This document shows, one piece after another, positions 59,738 to 64,000 of a DNA stretch of 64,000 bases. The notes under the pieces are model-generated. The model was given only the letters and a program-made list of their open reading frames with translations, ran no database searches and was not told the DNA's origin. The first letter of the stretch is position 1. Each line of letters opens with the position of its first letter. The stretch is from Saccharophagus sp. K07 (GTDB taxonomy: Bacteria > Pseudomonadota > Gammaproteobacteria > Pseudomonadales > Cellvibrionaceae), in contig NZ_QRAI01000001.1 of assembly GCF_014336955.1 (NCBI RefSeq), positions 248,001-312,000 of the forward strand, given 5' to 3'. Both the position numbers and the translations under genes were made by a program.

Positions 59738-61011
59738 AGAGAATTCCTGAGATGTTGAAGGCGTTGCACTATGTCGATAAACACGGCGTCTTGCACTGGC
59801 AACGGGTGGTAAAGGGCCAGGTGAACGTCAGCTGCTTGTATACCGCTGAGCTGCGCAATTTTTTCCACCTGCTGATCCGGTGCCAGTTGCGCAAAACCCG
59901 GTTGGCGCAGGCGTAATTTCTGCAGAATTTCCTCCCGCAGCGGTTCCACCAGGGCGGCATTATTCTGGTGGCGCAGGAGAAAATGGGCCGATGCGCGAAT
60001 ATGGTCGAGAAATTGCCGTCGCCCCGTCACCGGCACAGTTAATACAGGGCCAAAGCGCGGCACCTTGTACCACAGCCAGAGAGCCAGAGCGGCCAGCAGG
60101 GCGAGGCAGCCAAACATGGAAGTCTCCCACAGTAAGCGCCAGAAGCTGGGAGTATCGCTGTTCAATACCAGCCACACCTTGTCGCTATCGCGCAGCAATT
60201 GCCACATCACAAATGCGTTGTCGCCGCAGGCTATGTAGTTATTGCCCAATGGACTCGCATTGACGAGCGCGAAAATCTCGCCCGCGCCGACTCTCATCTG
60301 CGCCAGATAAATCTGTTCGTCGCGCATCACCAGCGGTCGGCTGCTTGCGGTCACGTCCACAAACGATGTATCCAGGCCATAGCCAAACGCCAGTTGCAGC
60401 TGCTCCTGGCCTCTGAGGTGGATTGGCAGGTAGGTGGGGCGCCAGCCGCAGCTCTTGGCGGCCGGGTCTTCATCTTTGTTATCGGAGATTAGAGGAAAGC
60501 TTTCGATATCGGCGGGTTTATCATCTTCCTCCTCAGACGCCTCTGCTTTGTTTTCCTCAACTGCTTCATGTTCAAGCCAAGGCGTATGGTTAAGGGCGAG
60601 TCCAAGCAAATTCAGCAGTGGATCCTTATGACTGTCATCGATGCTGAAGTAGGGATTTTCCACCGTAACGATCAATTGACCGCCCTGTTCCACCCAACCC
60701 CGCAGGGATGCCACTTGTGACTCGCGCAAAGCGCCGCCGGTATTGAGTAGTACAAGAGCGTCTCGGTCGCCAACAGCTTGCTCGCCAAATTGCAGCCGTT
60801 CCAAGCCGGCGAAGCCGCGAATGGTTTCCACCGGTTTCTGCTGCTGTTCCAGCAAGCGCTGCAAGGCGAGCAGGGGGTTGCGGCGAGCTTCTTTGGTAGG
60901 ACCCATATCAATGGCTTGTTCTTCCCACTCCTGGTTGAAGTACCACAAAGCCAGCAAGGCCCCGAGCAGGACGAGGAGCATGTGGGGAATGTAAGGGCGC
61001 AGCTTGCTCAT
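59734..61011 (-). CDS. DUF4350 membrane protein
   Basis: The 425 residues have one helix near the start (about 10-26), a soluble domain with an acidic patch (EASEEEDDKPADIES) and a second helix (about 292-315). It matches the DUF4350 protein of MoxR operons. It overlaps both neighbours by four bases. Confidence 0.8.
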   Translation of the reverse strand: MSKLRPYIPHMLLVLLGALLALWYFNQEWEEQAIDMGPTKEARRNPLLALQRLLEQQQKPVETIRGFAGLERLQFGEQAVGDRDALVLLNTGGALRESQVASLRGWVEQGGQLIVTVENPYFSIDDSHKDPLLNLLGLALNHTPWLEHEAVEENKAEASEEEDDKPADIESFPLISDNKDEDPAAKSCGWRPTYLPIHLRGQEQLQLAFGYGLDTSFVDVTASSRPLVMRDEQIYLAQMRVGAGEIFALVNASPLGNNYIACGDNAFVMWQLLRDSDKVWLVLNSDTPSFWRLLWETSMFGCLALLAALALWLWYKVPRFGPVLTVPVTGRRQFLDHIRASAHFLLRHQNNAALVEPLREEILQKLRLRQPGFAQLAPDQQVEKIAQLSGIQAADVHLALYHPLPVQDAVFIDIVQRLQHLRNSL

Positions 61012-62489
61012 ACGCGCGCCCCGTCAGGCCAGTGATGGTTCCAGTTGCGGCACAGGCTTTCGGCCAGAGTGTTATCCGGCAGTTCATGACCGTAGGCCAA
61101 TTGCCGCCAAACCTGCGTCAGATGGGAAAAATACGCCAGGGCATCAGCGGGTAGCGATTGCTGCTTGGCGATTTTCAAACATTCCAATTCAGTGTGGTCT
61201 TCGCGCAAGGGGGCGCCGCTTTGTAACAAGCGGGCGAGACTGGCGCGGTACAGCAGGGCGAGCGCCTGGCGCGGCTGCTGCCGTTGCCACAGGTCCAATG
61301 CGGCGGCGCTGACGTCGGTCGGTAGGGACTCCTCCGTCACCGCCATGCCAAACAGCTTTTTGGGCTGGTAATACTGACGGCGTTTGCGCGGCAGTAGTTG
61401 GGGAAAGCGACTGAGCCAGGAGCCGTATCTCAGGGCGACCCAGGCAACCAACGCGAGTACCAGTCCCCAGAGGATGATTTCGGCAAAACCGGAGATAGAA
61501 CTGATGAACCTGCCAAACGCCTCGAGCAGTTTGAATAAGGCCTCAATGAAGCCGCTGTCCAGCTCTGGCTCCTTGTCGGTTTGCCATTTGGGAATCTTGT
61601 GGGTTTTCATCTGGTGAAAATCCGGGCCATTGCGTATGGCAATGATCTGCTCACGGATTTCCGCGCGTTCGTCCGCTGCCCAAACCGGTGGTGCCGACTG
61701 GGGCAGCAAGTTAAAGAAGGCAATTGCGGCCAGCAAAACAAAGGTTTGCAGTCCCCGTTTTTGCACCATACGTTTAAAAGCGATTTCGATATCCCAGCCT
61801 TCCAGCTTGACCCGGCGGTTGAGGTACAAGGAAAAGCCACAGGCCACAAACAGCGGGCCGATCAGAGCCATGGCGCTATAGCTGAAAAACAGTAGCAACA
61901 GTCCACCGGTTTTGCTCTCGCCCCAGAATTCGAGGCTATCTATACCCAGATCTACTTCCGCCGGAATAAACAGACCCAAGAGGGCGAGCCCGGAGATCAT
62001 CAGAAAGGATTCGACGTGGACGCCGATAATAGTCAACCAAGTTGCCGGCCCGCTGTCGTCCCGGTGCAGTACCTGGAGGCGGTTGCTGCGCTCCTTGCCG
62101 CGCAAGCCTTCCAATTGGATCACAGGGAGATCCATGGAGCGGGTAAGACTAAAACGCCGCCAAGTCAGACTGGCAAAAATCTGGTTAAAAATGAGTTTCG
62201 GCAGCGCGCGCAGGATTTCCTTGGTGGAGGGAGTAAAGCCGAAGACTGCCTGGCTGAGGATCATCAGCAGCGGTCGTTCAAATAAGGGTTTGCACCACCA
62301 AAGGCTGAGCGATACCAGCCACAGGGAATCCGCGGGCAGCAGCAATCCCATCAATATCCAAGGCAAAGTCACCAGCAGCCAGATGCGCTGCATCGGCCAC
62401 CACCACTGACGCGCCATCTGCAGACCGAGATCCACGGCCTCCCAGTCGCGGCGTGGGCGTATGGCGATGCGCAGTTGCTCCAGATTCAT
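61008..62489 (-). CDS. DUF4129-type multi-pass membrane protein
   Basis: From the ATG at 62489 the protein has 493 residues with several membrane helices and a C-terminal soluble DUF4129-like domain (ALLYRASLARLLQSG). It starts inside the SpoIIM stop (ATGA overlap) and overlaps the DUF4350 start by four bases. The longer frame to 62543 would run into the preceding gene. Operon member of unknown function. Confidence 0.8.
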   Translation of the reverse strand: MNLEQLRIAIRPRRDWEAVDLGLQMARQWWWPMQRIWLLVTLPWILMGLLLPADSLWLVSLSLWWCKPLFERPLLMILSQAVFGFTPSTKEILRALPKLIFNQIFASLTWRRFSLTRSMDLPVIQLEGLRGKERSNRLQVLHRDDSGPATWLTIIGVHVESFLMISGLALLGLFIPAEVDLGIDSLEFWGESKTGGLLLLFFSYSAMALIGPLFVACGFSLYLNRRVKLEGWDIEIAFKRMVQKRGLQTFVLLAAIAFFNLLPQSAPPVWAADERAEIREQIIAIRNGPDFHQMKTHKIPKWQTDKEPELDSGFIEALFKLLEAFGRFISSISGFAEIILWGLVLALVAWVALRYGSWLSRFPQLLPRKRRQYYQPKKLFGMAVTEESLPTDVSAAALDLWQRQQPRQALALLYRASLARLLQSGAPLREDHTELECLKIAKQQSLPADALAYFSHLTQVWRQLAYGHELPDNTLAESLCRNWNHHWPDGARV

Positions 62490-63460
62490 GAATGACTCCG
62501 TTCGCGCCCGCTGAAAATCAGATAGCCGAGCACCACCAGCCACAATGCGGCACCCACCAGATACTTCTGCCAGGGGGCAAAAATATTGTTGGAGGACCAG
62601 AAGGCTTCGATAAACGCCGCAATCACCAGCATCAAAATCACCCCGTAGACCAGCCGTATGGCGACATGACTGGCGCGCTTCAGAGATTCCACCCGAGTCA
62701 ATTGCCCAGGCACAAGCAGGCTGTAACCCAGTTTTAACCCCGCCGCGCCGGCGAGCACTATGGCGGTCAATTCAAAACTGCCGTGGCCGACGATAAAGGT
62801 GTAGAAGGTGGTGGTAAAACCGACGTTGGTGAGATGGCCGGCGACTGCGCCGATCAGCGCGCCGTTGAAGGTGAGGAAAAAGCCGCTGCCGACGCCCAGC
62901 AAGAGTCCGGAAGCAAAGGTGCGAAAAGCCACCGAAATATTGTTGTAGATATAAAAACCAAACATCCCCCAGTTGGTGTCCGAATCGCGCGCGGCGCCCA
63001 GAACCCGGTTGGCCGGGTCGTACATGGCTTCCATTTGCGCCGCCTGATCCGGTGCAATCACCGTGTAGGCCATATCCGGATTCACCAGAGTGGCGACAAA
63101 AAATCCCAGCAACGGGCCGACAAACAGCAAAGCTGCCCACAACACAGCTTGGCGCTCCTGGCGCACCAGAGCGGGAAAATCGCGCACGATAAACTGCAGC
63201 AGAGGTTGCCAAATCGGATGTTTACGGCGGTAGAGCTGCTGATGTGCCCGCACCACCAGATTGTCCAGGTGATCCACCAGAAAGCTGCTGTAGTGGCGCT
63301 CCTGTGCCAGGGCGTGGAAATGACAGACCTTGCGGAACAGCGAGGCAAATTCGCGCAGTTCCCCCGATTGGGGTTTTTGGCCTTTTTCCAACAGGATCAG
63401 CTTGGCCTCCAACGCCTGCCAGACTGGCGCGTGGAGTTGCTCGAAAGTGGATTGCTTCAT
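62486..63460 (-). CDS. SpoIIM-family membrane protein
   Basis: The 324 residues have an N-terminal soluble region and about six membrane helices from residue 105, with the family segment FIVGHGSFELTAIVLAGAAG. In Bacillus SpoIIM takes part in engulfment; here it is an operon partner with no known role. It overlaps both neighbours by four bases. Confidence 0.85.
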   Translation of the reverse strand: MKQSTFEQLHAPVWQALEAKLILLEKGQKPQSGELREFASLFRKVCHFHALAQERHYSSFLVDHLDNLVVRAHQQLYRRKHPIWQPLLQFIVRDFPALVRQERQAVLWAALLFVGPLLGFFVATLVNPDMAYTVIAPDQAAQMEAMYDPANRVLGAARDSDTNWGMFGFYIYNNISVAFRTFASGLLLGVGSGFFLTFNGALIGAVAGHLTNVGFTTTFYTFIVGHGSFELTAIVLAGAAGLKLGYSLLVPGQLTRVESLKRASHVAIRLVYGVILMLVIAAFIEAFWSSNNIFAPWQKYLVGAALWLVVLGYLIFSGRERSHS

Positions 63461-64000
63461 GGAGAATCCGCTCGCCGTCCAACAATGTGATTGGCCATCT
63501 GTTTGATGGCGACTACGGGGTCTCCCGGCGCAACTAGAGGGGCAATGATATTGGCCAGCTCGGCCTGGCGCGCACCACTCATAGTGGCGCTGCGCTGCGC
63601 AAAAGCCACCAGCACGCGTTGTTCGTCGGTGCTGAAGCCCTCAGGAACGGGGCGCACGCCGACATTGTCGATTGCCGGGCTGGGTTTAATGGGATTGGTG
63701 TAAACCACGAGCGTACCAGCGGCCAAGTCACCGAGGCGCTTGAAATCGCGGTTGCACAAAGACGCGATAATGGCGGAGATGTAAAACACCGGGAGGAAAT
63801 CGACAGTGCGCAACAAGTTGCGAATCAGTGAGGCAGCGAAGGTGACCGGAGTGCCATCGTCATTAATAACCTTGAGATGTAACGCCTTTTTGCCGATGGT
63901 CTGACCGTTGTGGCAGAGCTCGAAGTAGACCGGATAAAACCACTCCATCAGAAAGTACACCACCAGTGTCATGCCCTGACCTATGCCGCTGGCACTGAAC
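63457..64000 (-). CDS. RDD-family membrane protein (cut by window edge)
   Basis: The C-terminal part of an RDD protein is visible, about 180 residues; the frame stays open to the right edge, so the start is missing. The ATG at 63972 is only an internal methionine. RDD text (GQTIGKKALHLKVINDDG and LIRNLLRTVDFLPVFY) and helices are clear. A soluble tail follows. It is the first visible gene of the six-gene MoxR operon. Confidence 0.85.
   Translation of the reverse strand, partial: FSASGIGQGMTLVVYFLMEWFYPVYFELCHNGQTIGKKALHLKVINDDGTPVTFAASLIRNLLRTVDFLPVFYISAIIASLCNRDFKRLGDLAAGTLVVYTNPIKPSPAIDNVGVRPVPEGFSTDEQRVLVAFAQRSATMSGARQAELANIIAPLVAPGDPVVAIKQMANHIVGRRADSP

Overview
The window looks like a chromosomal segment of a plant-cell-wall-degrading gammaproteobacterium of the Cellvibrio type. 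The grounds are seven secreted proteins with long poly-serine linkers, GH10, GH43, GH51, GH62, GH31, GH95 and GH3 enzymes with CBM6, malectin and PA14 modules, a carbohydrate-type TonB-dependent receptor, and GGDEF and EAL signalling genes. The genus is an inference from gene style, not from a database match. No rRNA, tRNA, insertion sequence, prophage or CRISPR array was seen.

Layout. Positions 1-440 hold the start of a sensor protein that leaves the left edge. Positions 905-20025 hold a hemicellulase block: a degenerate GGDEF protein, GH62, GH10, GH43, a serine esterase, a Tat-type GH51, GH95, an active-looking diguanylate cyclase, then a membrane-bound AraC-type regulator overlapping a multidomain GH43. 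Positions 20691-23606 encode a GH31 alpha-xylosidase with a PA14 insert. Positions 23596-35055 hold the arabinose catabolic locus. It has an eight-gene minus-strand operon (IlvD-type dehydratase, SDR dehydrogenase, ketoglutarate semialdehyde dehydrogenase, four-gene YtfQRT-YjfF-like furanose ABC importer, SMP-30 lactonase) and a divergent GntR regulator plus fumarylacetoacetate-hydrolase-family enzyme. Positions 35247-43007 hold more arabinoxylan enzymes: GH51, esterase, GH3 with PA14, GH62 with malectin. Positions 43334-47716 encode a TonB-dependent receptor and a tryptophan-halogenase-like flavoprotein. The remainder is housekeeping and signalling: fbp, a lactonase-fold lipoprotein, a GGDEF-EAL protein, a YqhA-like membrane protein, a DUF4124 protein, a DesK/DesR-like two-component pair, and a MoxR-DUF58-DUF4350-DUF4129-SpoIIM-RDD operon that leaves the right edge.

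How the parts may work together. Cell-surface lipoprotein hydrolases and esterases would strip arabinose, acyl groups, xylose and perhaps fucose or galactose from xylan or xyloglucan. The TonB receptor would bring oligosaccharides into the periplasm. The furanose-type ABC importer would take up arabinose. Dehydrogenase, lactonase, dehydratase, a second dehydratase and semialdehyde dehydrogenase would oxidise it without phosphorylation to 2-oxoglutarate. A ten-base palindrome (ATCATATGAT or one mismatch) lies upstream of the catabolic genes and at four hydrolase loci, suggesting one regulon, probably that of the GntR protein. Three membrane signalling proteins in the block appear to share one extracytoplasmic sensor domain joined to three different outputs. 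This is the least conventional feature of the window.
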